Shown one piece after another: positions 47,621-59,028 of a stretch of DNA of 64,000 nt (position 1 is its first letter; each line of letters starts with the position of its first letter). This DNA comes from Brachypodius melanocephalos (lineage: Eukaryota; Chordata; Aves; Passeriformes; Pycnonotidae), in NCBI GenBank assembly GCA_013398615.1, contig VZSR01003807.1, positions 9,155,289-9,219,288 on the forward strand. The letters are read 5' to 3'. The translations under genes were made by a program, and so were the position numbers. The notes beneath the pieces are model-generated. The model did no database searches. It was not told the DNA's origin and saw only the letters and a list, made by a program, of their open reading frames with translations.

Positions 47621-49478
47621 GTGAGCGCGACCGCGACCGCACCGAGGGGACGGGACGGGACGGGGCGGGACGGGACGGGACGGGACGCTGAGGTCGCAGC
47701 AGTAGCCGCTCCATCTGAGCTTCGGACGCGGGACCGGGAGGGCAGCGCCCGCCCCGGGAGAAAGACGCGAGGGTACGGGGGACGTGCAGTCCTGGGGGAC
47801 AGCTGCGACCCCACGAAGGCAGATGCAGCCTCATGGGCGGGAAGGTGCAGCCTTGTAGGGATGGGTGCAGCCCCGCTCTGGTACATTCTTGCAGGGCTCG
47901 GTACAACCTTTTGGAGATAGGTGCATCCTTATGGAGGTCGGTGTAAACCTGTGGGAGTAGGTGCAGCCTAATTGCAACCCTACTAGGGAAGGTGCAACCT
48001 TATGGAGATAAGTGTATTCTTATGGCGGGTGGGTGCATCTGCAAGGGTAGTTGTAATGTTCTGGGACCAGCTGCAAGCCCGTGGGACAACTGCAGCCCTG
48101 CTGGGGCAAGTGTAATCTTATAAAGGAAAGTGCAAGCTTAGGGGTCAGCTACAGCCCTCTGGGGGCAAGAGGACCCGTGTTGCTTTCCAGCCGAGGTGTA
48201 GCTGGGGAGGGAGGCAAAGCTGGCACTTTGTGGCCCGACAGTACTCCTGGACTGGGGGCTGCCTCAGACAACAGAGCACATGCACAGTGTGTAATTTAAT
48301 CTGCAAAGAGGCTGACAGGGGGCTCGGGAGTGAGGCTGTTGCTTCAGGGATCCCACTATGTGGATCCAGCCGCAAATCTTCCACAGTGTCTTCACAAAAG
48401 GGAGAAAGCAATATGATCTTGGCTGTTGGATTTAGAAGGGGATGAAAAACACTCAATATGTTTGCAGCTTAAAAAAATGGATGAGATTTGTTGGGAGGCA
48501 AGACTTGGGACAAGCATGACAAATCCTAGGGGTTATGGAAAGTGCAATGATGCCTATTTCCTAAATATCCCTCTAGTCCAAAACAGTGCTCTCTTTCTGT
48601 CTTGCATGCAACACCTATGCTTATTTCTCTCTGTGACTCTTGTGACAGGAGCTGGTGACCTGACTGGGGATGCTATGGGCTATGTGACAGGCGTGCTGGC
48701 CGTGCTGATACACGCTGCCTACCTGGTGCTCATTCAGAAAACCAGTGTAGATAGTGAATACGGACCCCTGACAGCTCAGTATGCCATCGCTGTTTCAGCC
48801 ACCCCTTTCCTCATCATCTGCTCCTTCGCCAGCATGGATTCCATCAATGTCTGGTCCTTCCCAGGGTGGAAGGACCCTGCCATGGTATGCATCTTTATTG
48901 CTTGTGTCCTGATTAGCTGTGCCATGAACTTTACCACCCTTCACTGCACTTACATTAACTCTGCTGTGACCACCAGCTTTGTAGGGGTGGTGAAGAGCAT
49001 AGCCACCATCACGGTAGGCATGGTGGCATTCAATGATGTGGAGCCCACAAAGTTATTTATAGCTGGTGTTGTGGTCAACACCTTGGGGTCTGTCATTTAC
49101 TGCGTGGCCAAGTATGTTGAGACCAAGCGGCAGAGCAACTATGAGGACCTGGAGAAAGAAGCTAGAGAAGAGGAGGGGAAAAGGCAGGCTGGAGACCAAG
49201 CTCTGTTTGCCATGGAGACAATTTCCCAGGGGAAGGGGGCTGAGGAAGCAGTGGTGGAAGGATCCTCCACAGGGCAGAGACAGAGTGGAGAGGAAGAGAA
49301 GGACATCACTGAGAAATCAGCCAAGGCACTTGTGGTTCAGGGAAAATCCACCATCACACAAGAAGTGAACAGAAGCTCACTGAAAGAAGCCTATCTTGGA
49401 GTTTGGAGGTTGGTGAGGGGTGCTAATTATATAAAGAAGGATTATTTGATAGAAAATGAAGAGCTACCACACCCTTAA
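47279..49478 (+). CDS. SLC35D3: Solute carrier family 35 member D3, two exons, 5' end in gap
   Basis: Member of the SLC35 nucleotide-sugar transporter family. In mammals SLC35D3 is an ER/endosomal membrane protein needed for platelet dense granules (mouse roswell mutant) and for dopamine D1-receptor neurons; its substrate has been debated. Visible coding is 47281-47620 (113 codons plus one base) and 48651-49478 after exon 2 completes the glycine codon, 389 residues in all; with about 34 hidden residues the protein would be near 423 (human 416). Hydrophobic segments include FAFLTLLQCL, ATLQSTLTLWSL, VAVLITTCGAALAG, GYVTGVLAVLIHAAYLVLIQ, YAIAVSATPFLIICSFAS, VCIFIACVLISCAMNF, VGVVKSIATITVGMVAF and LFIAGVVVNTLGSVIYCVA. 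GLSLPMYVVFKRCLPL and INSAVTTSFVGVVKS are family signatures. A charged cytosolic tail of about 119 residues ends KKDYLIENEELPHP, almost identical to mammals. Confidence 0.96.
47645..47687 (+). repeat. (CGGGA)n tract, G-quadruplex-prone
   Basis: Pentanucleotide repeat of GGGAC with one GGGGC variant, about eight units, starting ~25 nt after the SLC35D3 exon 1 donor. The G-rich strand is the transcribed RNA's sense strand, with single C/A loops that favour G-quadruplexes. Confidence 0.85.
47784..48168 (+). repeat. Degenerate ~20-bp minisatellite in SLC35D3 intron
   Basis: A GTGCAGCC-like word recurs at about 47784, 47803, 47823, 47845, 47865, 47881, 47901, 47921, 47941, 47961, 47973, 47992, 48012, 48033, 48051, 48071, 48090, 48110, 48130 and 48149. 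The rough unit is GTGCARCCTTATGGRGRTAG. About 19 diverged copies. Confidence 0.85.
48649..49478 (+). CDS. SLC35D3: SLC35D3 exon 2
   Basis: Acceptor cttgtgacag|gagctgg; encodes GAGDLTGDAMGYVTGV to the stop TAA at 49476-49478. Holds the last five membrane segments and the cytosolic tail. The reading frame happens to stay open upstream of the acceptor to about 48426, which is intron. Confidence 0.96.
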
Positions 49479-50290
49479 AAAGCAGATTTGAAAACCTATT
49501 GCTTGAGGACAGATACTTGGTTTTCTGTACAGGGGGAAGGCAGAGCATACATTTCCACATCAATGCTTACAAATCCAAATAATTCAGGATGACTTTACCT
49601 CATTGTCAAAAAGCTAAAGGTCATAGTTTTCTCATGCTTTGGGCTTGCTTTCAGCTGCTTTCAGTATGTCACTTTAGACCCACCTCAGCTAAGGTGCTGA
49701 CACTCTGCTGCAGACACAGAGAGAGCTGGGTAATGGGAGGTTACGGGGTGCTTGCCTAGCAGCCAGGAACATGAGGGACATCAGTGCCATTGAGATACTT
49801 GGCAGTGCCAGTGACACAGCAGTGGCCTATACCTTGGATTGTGTCTGGAGCCTAGTGATTTTAACACATTTGGAGACTCTGTCAGTGTGCTTCTGTATCT
49901 ATATCCATCTAATTATAGGTACTCTACATAACTAGTTCCTACAATATAAGCTCATATTAACTGTACTTTTTGTGCTCCTCTGTGTCAATACAATTGCAAC
50001 AGAGCTAGAGGTCGTGCCACCTCAGTTGTATTGGTGTAAAATCACACTCTTATCTGATGAATTGAAGCCCTCCAGGCTGAGCCTTGAACCTGGTTTACCT
50101 TGAGTGCTTTGTGTCTTCAGTAGAAATACTTCAGTCTTACGGTGGTGTACATGAAAGCAGAACCAGATTTGAGCTTCTGAGAAGCTTTGATTGGCAAAAG
50201 AAGGATGTTTATCTATGAGCTTTACACGTAGCATTTGAAATATTAGCTTGACTCAAATAAAAGAGTTTGCAAATGTTGGCATGTATTGAC
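49479..50290 (+). other. SLC35D3: SLC35D3 3' untranslated region (probable)
   Basis: Non-coding DNA from the stop to the first strong AATAAA (50256-50261). Extent is inferred; later signals could give longer forms. Confidence 0.5.
50256..50261 (+). terminator. SLC35D3: Poly(A) signal AATAAA, likely SLC35D3
   Basis: First canonical hexamer after the SLC35D3 stop (about 780 nt downstream), followed by GT-rich aatgttggcatgtattgac. Another AATAAA at 51556-51561 is a possible distal site. Confidence 0.5.
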
Positions 50291-52919
50291 TGGCTTTGGG
50301 AGGGCTATAAAAATTTAGGGAGAAAGTGTGTGCCTTGTGTTATCCCTCCTTGTACCCTGAAATCGGATGAATCAGAGCCTGGACTGGAACCCTGGTGTCC
50401 TCTCCATTCATTCTCTCATAAGCAGATGCTGAGAGCAGAGCTGGGGTCACCAGCTCTGACATTCCCAGGGGTGCTTTTGCAGGAGAGTTCTGCTACACCC
50501 TGGCCATGTGCTGGTACATGGCTGTGTGTATCCACCCTCGCTGTCCCAGTGCTGTGCTGTCCAGTGGGACAAAATGCGGGCAGGCAGCAGGAGCTGCCCG
50601 CTGCTCCGGCAGATCCCACGGCCGAGTGCTTGGGGAGCGGGATGCTCAGTGTGTTCGGCACAAGGAGGACATCCATGGCTTTGGTAGAAGCAGCTCCCCA
50701 GTGTCCAGACTGTCCCTGTCCCCATGGGCTGCGAGGGGCAGAGCTGCCTCTCCCCTTGGACACTCAAGCGGTCTTGTGGTAAGTGGGAAACAGGCACTCC
50801 AGCGAGGTCTCTGCTGAATATGTTAGTATTTTGTCCCACATCTGTTTAACTGGAGAGACTGTGGAAACAAATGTTTGAGTGTTTCTTTGCCTGAAGATAT
50901 CCTTTTGGTACGTGGGAGTGCTTGGATGGAACCTTTACTCAGGCTAGACAGAGAAAAGGTTTGACTGTGAGTATTTCTCACCCCAAAAGGGTGCTGCAGC
51001 CACCTTGACAATAGACTAAAACAAGTTGTTATCATTTTCTGAAAAAAACGAACCACGTTTGTTGTTGTTGTTGTTTTTAATATTGTTATTGTTGTTATTA
51101 ATAATTATTTATTATTATCTATTAAGCTACTGAACTGAAAATCCATTATTCCCACAGCCCTAATTAAGCAGTGCCTAGCCCAGTGCTCTCTCCAGCCGAG
51201 CAGGCAACATTAGTCTCACAGCATGTTCAGTCTGAAGTGAGCAATTTGCCCAGCAGGGAATATTTGCAAAACTGCTCTCTGGGGGAGCTTTTGGTTCTTG
51301 TCAATAAATGCAGGCAGAAACATCAGGTGCCGTGGCAGCGTGTTTTCGGAATGATTGCAGAAGTTGGCTGACCTGGCGTCACCCATGAATTTTGACAGAG
51401 GTGGCTAAAAGGACATGTATGCTAAAAGCCTGTAGCTGCTGAGCTGGAGGACAGAGCATGGAGCTCTGTACATCATGTTGTGTATAGTTTAAGAGGTACT
51501 GGCTGTATGCCAAAATACGTTTACCTTCTGTTCAAGCTCCATATGGGATCTTTTCAATAAAAGTACTATTTATTGTTTCTTGGCTAATATAATAGGGCTT
51601 TTGTTAGTTTTTCAAATGCATCCTAGACTAAAGAAGTTTGTGCCTATGACTTATAGTTGCTGTATCACTGAACTCATTGCGATATTGAAATGCATTGTAA
51701 TCATACAGATGGCTGGAAAGAAACCCACAATTCTGATCTGTCCTCACTGTGCTCAGTGTTTTCTGTCCACAGAAAATGTGGGTCTTCTTACCACCTGGAT
51801 GTCAGTCTTAGACCCCATGGTGCACATACCGTGTTTGACACATGCTGTAGGAAGGTCTCCCACTGGACTCTTTTTTTGGGATGTTTTCCTGGAGGAGGCG
51901 TTAAATGTTTTGCCACTTACTGTTGTTAAATTATTAGTATAAATCTGTGGAAATTCAAACAGTTTTGACTATTAAAAAAGCTGCTGTTACAATGTTGTAC
52001 ATTTGCATGTATAGTCAAAATGTGATTATATTGTATTCTGTTTTTACCTGTAAATTCCCTAAATTAAAATGGGAATTTGGCAAATGCAGTCCAGTTTTTC
52101 AGTAACAGACACTGTCGCACAATACAATAAAAATACTGCCTCGTGCTGAGGTATTTTAATATTGTCAGTGGAAGACGGTAGAATGAGATATGGGAATAAA
52201 ATGCACTGCTTTCCAAAGGCCTTCTGGTTGTCTTATTGTTGCTACTCCAGGGTGCTCATTTTTGTTTCCTTTGTAGTTATTCTTGTGCCTTAATACCATC
52301 CAAGTTTCCTCAGCATGTGACCACACACTATAAATACTGTCATGGACAGAGGGACTAAGGAAAGACAAAGAAACACAGGATTCTGAAGGGCTGGGACCTC
52401 AGTACAGCTCAAAATTTCTGTGGTTCTCAGCGGTAATTTTTTTGGTTACATATTTAAGATGACTTAATGTCACTGGGGCAACTGTTATAACTCTAGAATT
52501 AATAAAAGTAAGATGACGCGCATTATTAATAATTCTGTTATAAAATGACTGCATTATTAAAGGATGTAAAATTAATTTCATTTTACAATATTAAGTATTT
52601 GTATTACTATCTGTGTCGCATGGCAGTGCTAGGAGATGACTTAAGCATTAATTTTTACCTGTTTGCTTTGGATGAAAGGTACATAATATGCCCATGGCTG
52701 AAACTGAGTTGTGCCAGACCAGGCTGGGGTCAGGGGTTATTGCTGAATTCATCTTAGAGCTCCACATTAATGTGCCTGCAGGTTGATTTAGAGATCCTTG
52801 TTGTCAGATAATAAATGAACCTGATGCACAATGATGGCTTTGAGAATAAACAGGAATTTCAGTGTCAACACATCCTTGAGTAACACCTGCTGTGGCACTC
52901 CTAGACGTGCACGTACGCG
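50291..52919. other. Downstream flank of SLC35D3, no gene seen
   Basis: Contains a moderately GC-rich stretch (50400-50800), a GTT/ATT repeat (51057-51120) and AATAAA motifs at 51556 and about 52127. Could be a long 3' UTR or intergenic. No exon recognised. Confidence 0.5.
51057..51120. repeat. GTT/ATT trinucleotide tract
   Basis: gttgttgttgttgtt followed by interrupted attgtt and attatt units. Degenerate microsatellite. Confidence 0.8.
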
Positions 52920-52937
52920 CACACACACACACACACA
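52920..52937. repeat. (CA)n microsatellite
   Basis: About nine uninterrupted CA units after a cgtacgcgc lead-in. Confidence 0.9.
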
Positions 52938-55456
52938 AATACGCCTGCAACAGGAGAACAAAAGCCAGACTGGCTATCTTTTTTGAAATGCATTCTTCTC
53001 TCTGAGAAATTAAAGAGACAACAGGGTTTTTTTTGAGGCAGGTACAGTTAAAACTTCTAAGGAAAAATTAAAAATTTGCATGCATCGCTAATCTTGTGTT
53101 TGCCATCACTTCCTCAGGGAAAATATGCAGCAGCCTACAAAGAACCATCTGAAAGAAATTTTACAGTTTACTAATCAACCTTCTAGACCTCTGCATATGT
53201 CCAGGGATAGTTTACTGCCAGTGTTTAATAGCCTCTTGTAATTCTGTTTGCTGCAAAAATGCCTGTTTGCTGCAAAGGCTTTGGTGGGCAAAAAGGTGGA
53301 AGCCCTTCAGCTCTGGTCTCTAAATTAATATTTGAGCATTTTGCTGCTTATCATGGTGAAGGGTTAATGCCTTAACCCTCTCTGCCTGTGTCCTGTATAA
53401 TTTCATGTATTGCTTTGAGGTTTCTTCTGTGTTTTTCTAACTGGAGTCTCTAAGTGCAGTAGAGGCAATCAACTCTGCTCTCAATTAGCTGCCGTATTCA
53501 TGCTTCAGTTGCTTGTTGAAGGTCATCAGGAAGGTTCTCACTTCAACCCCGTTCCTGTCGGGAACTGATGAGCATTGCACATGCCCTCTTTTCTCATCCT
53601 TTGTTGCTGCTGTATCTCCCAAATCTTTTTTCCAGTGCCCATCCTGAGAATCTCTGCAAGTGATGGAGGACTTGCCACAGACACTTCTGCTGCTTTTTTT
53701 TCCAGAAGGGCAGGGAAGGGATGGACCAGCAGGATCTTGTATGTCCAGATTGCTTCTTTCTACCTTTGTGCATGTTTCTGCCCACCAGCTCCCTGCATCC
53801 CAGATCCCTATATAGCTCATCCCTGGCTGTGTCCCAGCCCCTTGTGGAGCTGTGCCCAGGCTCTGTACCAGTGTCCTGTGGAGCTGGGCTGTGCACGGAA
53901 CAGGCGCCAGAGTGAGGGCCCTCGCTCTGCCAGACAGCCAGCACTGAAACCCGGCTGTGCCTGCCCCTGTGGGGATTTATTGTACACACAGAACCAGAAG
54001 AGCTGTTCATAGTGACAACATTTTAAGTAATAAGGCTATAAACTTGCTGTTGAGCCAGACTCAGTTTTTTTAGAGGTTGAGGCTTACGAAAGCCAGTCAC
54101 ACTTCAGTGCTGGATGTTGTGTTTAAATAGAAGAGAGGCAGCCTGAGATTAAAACCCAGATAGAGAGCATGAAAACAATGCTTAAAGGGGTACATAGAAT
54201 GGGATAAAGACGGATGGGGAAAGTATGTGAGCTACAAATTAGGATGGATGGAAAATATGCAATAGTTTGCGGAAAAGAAAAAACTTCTTGCATGAAAAAC
54301 AGAAAGTGGCAGCATTGGAAACCAATGGCCAAAGAGTGAAGTGAATTTGCAGTGAATGCACTGGAGTCTGGAAGAGCAATGCACATGAAGGAGAGAGGCA
54401 GAGCGAATAAGCTCTGGGGGAAAGATGGCAGGATCTATTCTTTGTGGTTCTGTGATCTTTTTTTTTTTACTGGACGGTTGTAAGAAATTTTGCTCTGGGC
54501 ACATTAGTCTTGTTAATAAGTTTGTCTTTAATCAAGCCAAGCAACGTCAGCTCTGTTCTCTAAATTACAGTACTTTTTTATTAGGTGCTTTTGATTCTAT
54601 TACAAGAAGATCCCAACAATTCTTCAACAAAATTCAGGATTTCTCTGATAAAGAGCAATAACTTTTAAAGTCACAGACCATTTCTTACTTGAAATGGGGG
54701 TCAAATGAGAGAGAACAATGAGTTGGAACTGGCCATAATAGTAAACCAGTCAGGTTTACCAGCTGCTGTAAATAATGGCCAGTATCATCAGTAGATAAAA
54801 ACAGCTAACGGCAGCGCTGTATATCACATTAACTCTTCATGTCTTGAATTGTCTTATTTCTGTTAAGTGCATTTTTTGTCTTCAGAGTATCACTGCCAGT
54901 TTGTCCTTATTGGTTAGTCTAATTCCAAACCATGTACATCTGGTTAAAAGGTAGACCATGGATTTTCCCATCTGTTTCTGCAAGCTAACCTGGGATCTGA
55001 AGGGCAGAGGGGTTCTCTTTATCAATGCATCTTCTTGAGTAAGTGAACATTCAGGAGCACAGACAAAATGTCCAACAGCATATGTTGTTACAAACATATG
55101 AAAACCTTATGAAAATATTTCCTTATCACAATTTTACAGGAAAAAAATTACATTTCCTTAAGCACAGTGGCCAAGAGGCCACTGAATCTGATTTTTCATT
55201 GAATATCAGAAGGCTGATGCACACAAAACACACCACAACTGAATGCAGACATTTTTGGCCCTGGGATTTACAATATTTACCAAAAGAAAAGAGACTGGGG
55301 GGCACTTGCTTGGCACCATGGAAGAAGTTGCTTGACTTAAGGGAATTGGGATCCAGGTCTCTGTGAAGAGCTTCTCTTCAAAGAGGGATCACTGCCAAGC
55401 CAGCAGCACATTTCCAGGATTCCTGAAAAAGGGTTGGATTTTCAAACTTGCTCAAC
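52938..55456. other. Intergenic, no gene seen
   Basis: No recognisable coding exon or mobile element. Open frames up to 145 codons at 53575-54012 occur on both strands in the same place and have no known motif. Confidence 0.55.
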
Positions 55457-55479
55457 TTTTTTTTTTTTTTTTTTTTTTT
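55457..55479. repeat. 23-nt poly(T) run
   Basis: Uninterrupted T from 55457 to 55479. Could be the A-tail of a minus-strand retrocopy, but no retrocopied gene body is recognisable to its left. Confidence 0.85.
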
Positions 55480-58400
55480 AAAGAATAGATGCTATGGATA
55501 AGCAGATTCATCTGTAATATCTGGTCATGTCCTGGGGTACCTTCTGGGTACTGAACTCTTCTTGATCACCTGGATGTTGCAGTGGCTTGATAAAACCAGT
55601 ACAATTTGATGCATGCTGAATCCAGCTCTGTCGTCCAACACAAGCAGCACACTTTATTTTTCTGTCTGGGGAATTGATTTAACAGTGATTAAGTATGCTT
55701 GTATACTCCTAAAGGTATTTTATAGCTGCTCCGAATGTTCAATGCCACATTTCAGGAAAGAAGCTAAACAGCTAACTGATGTAGAGGATGAAAATGACAG
55801 CTAGAGCTGCCTTTTCAATGGAAGATTTTGCAGAAGGATTTTGGGTTATTTGCTCCCCAAGTTTTAGGCTTTTCCCATCTTTGTCTACTTCAGTGCCTTT
55901 CCTCAAAATCTGCAAATTTTGGTGTTGACAGAGCTTTAGTGTTGGTCTGGAACGATTCTTTACATTTCTTTCTGCAAACTTCACCTCTACTTGTCTCCCT
56001 GTCACTGCTGTCACTGCTCAGGTAGGGCACAACACCCAGAGTCCTGTGCCTGGCACACACCAGCATACAGAAAACATCAGATGCCACTTTCATGGTCAGA
56101 AATAAGGACACATTTTTCTGTACTTGAGTTTCATTACAGATCCATGCAGATTCATACTCATCACGAAAAGCACAGTGAGTAAGACCTTCACAGCCAAGAA
56201 GGCTTTGCTGCATCTCTGCAGTTAAAGTATGGTGTGAAAACAGAGATTATTTTTTAGTGGGGCTCCTCTTTGTATTTTGCATAGGTCCGACGTGTTGGCA
56301 CACAGATTGGCAAACTTTGAACAGACTCAGGCTGCGATGTGAACACAGATTCCTAGGTGGCAATCTAGAGCAGTCACCACAGCCCTTCCAACGTCAGGAA
56401 TGCTCTCATTCGCTGCTCTAAAACATTTATGCATTTTGTGCCTTGACCAAACCTTCATTCAGTAGGACATGAGCCTGAATGAAAGCATTTTGCTACATTA
56501 GGGGCTCACCAGTGTCCGGTGTTCCACTTCCCCAAGCCAAGGAGAGTGTTGAAGTGGGTTTTAGGGTTAGTTCCTATCCCGCCAAGCAGAGATCTGTGCT
56601 TGAGAAGCCAATGCTCAGAATTCCAGCATAGTGACATTGCTGTGGCAATATAGCTGATGGTAAAAGCAGCTACTGCAGAGAAAGGAGTTTCTGTCGATAT
56701 GGCATGTTCCATGGCACTGCACAGCACCATGGCACCAGGGAAGGGCCACCAGCTGCAGGGGCTGTGCTGGCACCCCCAAACACGCAGAGCTGTGACTGCA
56801 GAGGCTGTTGGGGAGTCGCTCTGGACACTAAAACTGGGTGAGCGTTTTCCTCTGGGGTCAGGGGTTTGCCTCTTTTCCAAAGCTCTTTAGAGGGAGCTGG
56901 CACATGCCTGCTCAGTCCCTCTCCATGCAGGGTAACAGGTCAGCTCAGCTGCAAAGTGGTATGATGGCAAGGGAAAGAAACAACACAAATTTTACCTGTG
57001 CAGTGCAGTTAGGCTATTACCACAGCAAAATTCTTCCTTTATTACTTTTTTTCCCGAGGTGTAGTTCCCTCTATGTTTCTGGAAGGAAATATGCAAATGC
57101 ACTAATAGTTTTTATGGAAGAAAAGATTTATTTCAGACGAGAGTTCCTGCAGGTGGTACAACGCCTGCTGAGCTTGCAAGATCATTCCGTGGAATGGAAT
57201 GGATTAGGTTGGTGGCTGCCTTATTTTCACTGCCTTCAAAGTGGCTGGGAAAGCAAAGATGTAAAGGTAAGGACTGTCATAAAGAACAAGCTCTGTAAAG
57301 CAGCTCTGCTACAGCAAACCTTCAAACCCATTTGAGAATGTCAGGGATTTGCCATTATTCTTGAAGCTGACTTGACAAACAATTCTGGCATCTTGACAGC
57401 TGAGCCTTAGAATAAAAAATGTCACAAATTCAATCTCCTGCAAGATAAGGAGCAGCCAGCTGATTCCCAGGGTGCAGGCAGTGCTGATCTGCCCCGCTAT
57501 CGGTGAGCTTTACTGCAATGGGATATCTAATTTAGGTAAGTGCATTTCCAGCATTAGGGTGCATAAAGACTGATTGTGAGTGGCTGCCAGTACAGACACA
57601 CAGGATCAATTTTGCAGATTCATGCAAAAAGCTGCTCTCATTTTAACCAAAATGCTAAGCTTGAGTAGTAATATAAAAGTATTACAAGGGAAGAAGGAAA
57701 GCCAAAGGAAGCAAAAAATCTAGAGTCCCACAGACACATTTCCAAAGACTTACAGTGCTGTTACTTTGCATTTTTCAATCAGAATAATGAATAAACATTT
57801 GAGTAATAGCAAGAAGGACATAAATAATTTGGATTATTTTAAATCCAGTGCCACTATCTTACCCAAATGCAGGTACAGGGAGCCTATAATCAGAAGTCAC
57901 CATGGTCTGAGTCCTGGGCATCCCAGTGCATCACAGGACTTTCAAGGCTGGAGAAATCTACTGCATGCAGGGATCTGTGAGCCTGGAACATATCTGATGC
58001 CTTGTTTTGTCTTTGCATACTCAGATGAAATTTAAAACTTCACGAACATTTAATTGGCTTCTTCTTTTCCTTCAGGAGCAAATGTATCCCCACTTTTTTT
58101 TTTCTTTTTTTTGTGACAATGCTTCAACTGGCATTCACATTACAGTATTGCCAGGGGAAAAAAAAAAGAAAGCCAGAAGTGTAGACTTTTTTTTTTTTTT
58201 CCCATAGCCTCCAGGTTAATTTAGTATGCTTTTTTTCCCTTGCTAACTTGCTTTCTTAAAGGTGAAAATATAGATGAACTACTCCATTCACTTTTGGTCT
58301 ATCTGATGTGTGAGATAAAGATTAGAGGATCCACCAAAGTTGGCATTTTTGTTACACCAGTTGTGACAGGAGCTGCTGTGTTCCAGGGCTGGTGTCTGTG

Positions 58401-58800
58401 TATCAACAGAGTCCACTAGACTTGGACCCTAGTCAGGTCTTTCATTGCTGGGATTTTTCAACTGTAAATAGAATTGCACTCTGAAATTTTGCTGTCACTC
58501 ATTTTTGTAAGAGGACTCATAAGTATTTGGGGGTTTCATCCATTGATTTTGGACTGTGGGTTAATTCTGTATATTTGGTGAGATCAATGTGCTTCAAAAC
58601 AAGCAAAGAGCTGGCTAGCTTCTGCTACACTGACATGGTCCCATAATGCCAATGAAATTGATTGGCAAAAAGTTGTTTCAAGGACAAATAGGTCCCTCAT
58701 GATCTGTAAACATCTCTCCTGATCAGGAAATGATGGACATAAAACTGCAGAATTCTCTACTGTGGCAGCAGAGAGAAGCATAAAAAAGTTCCTGTTAGGG
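55480..58800. other. Intergenic, no gene seen
   Basis: No supported gene. The longest open frame (56838-57335) has no family signature and is not flanked by good splice or promoter context. Paired A- and T-runs occur at 58154-58167 and 58187-58200. Confidence 0.55.
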
Positions 58801-59023
58801 TGTGATGGTTTGGGTTACACTCCTCCCATACGGGCTACTAATTAATGTAATGGTTTTGAGTTCACTAAATNNNNNNNNNNNNNNNNNNNNNNNNNNNNNN
58901 NNNNNNNNNNNNNNNNNNNNNNNNNNNNNNNNNNNNNNNNNNNNNNNNNNNNNNNNNNNNNNNNNNNNNNTGCCAATTAAAAAGCTAACTTCTGATTGGT
59001 CCATCGTGGCTTAAACCACAACA
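58801..59023. mobile_element. LTR retroelement with 5-bp target duplication, interrupted by assembly gap
   Basis: Begins TGTGATGGTTT (58801) and ends AAACCACAACA (59023): imperfect inverted TG...CA termini typical of LTRs. It is flanked by the identical pentamer TAGGG at 58796-58800 and 59024-59028. The middle is a 100-N gap, so only ~70 bp and ~53 bp of the ends are visible. It may be a solo LTR or a longer provirus. Orientation cannot be decided; a CCAAT-type box appears on the minus strand near 58996. No viral gene is visible. Confidence 0.8.
58871..58970. other. Assembly gap (100 N)
   Basis: Exactly 100 N, likely a placeholder. It lies inside the LTR element, which may be why the assembly broke here. 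Confidence 0.97.
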
Positions 59024-59028
59024 TAGGG

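Larger units (their letters stand above)
46786..47780. promoter_or_regulatory. SLC35D3: SLC35D3 CpG island and promoter region
   Basis: CpG- and GC-rich DNA covering the presumed promoter, exon 1 and the start of intron 1, interrupted by the 47179-47278 gap. No clear TATA box next to the gap. Open frames of over 200 codons here on both strands are a composition effect. Edges are judged by eye. Confidence 0.75.
47621..48648 (+). other. SLC35D3: SLC35D3 intron 1
   Basis: gtgagc to acag, 1,028 bp. Contains a (CGGGA)n tract beside the donor and a ~20-bp degenerate minisatellite (47784-48168). Confidence 0.93.

Noticed and set aside
46911..47624. 237-codon plus-strand open frame across the gap
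   Set aside because: It is out of frame with the SLC35D3 coding sequence after the gap and depends on N positions.
46678..47886. 402-codon minus-strand open frame over the SLC35D3 CpG island
   Set aside because: It runs through 100 N and is antisense to the real exon 1; stop codons are rare there because of GC content. The residues are low-complexity Arg/Pro/Ala/Gly.
53575..54012. Overlapping 145- and 138-codon frames on opposite strands
   Set aside because: Mutual shadows in a modestly GC-rich stretch; neither shows a known motif.
55457..55479. Poly(T) run as the tail of a processed pseudogene
   Set aside because: No retrocopied coding sequence is recognisable to its left on the minus strand.
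56838..57335. 165-codon open frame downstream of SLC35D3
   Set aside because: No recognisable domain, composition like surrounding DNA, no promoter or splice support.
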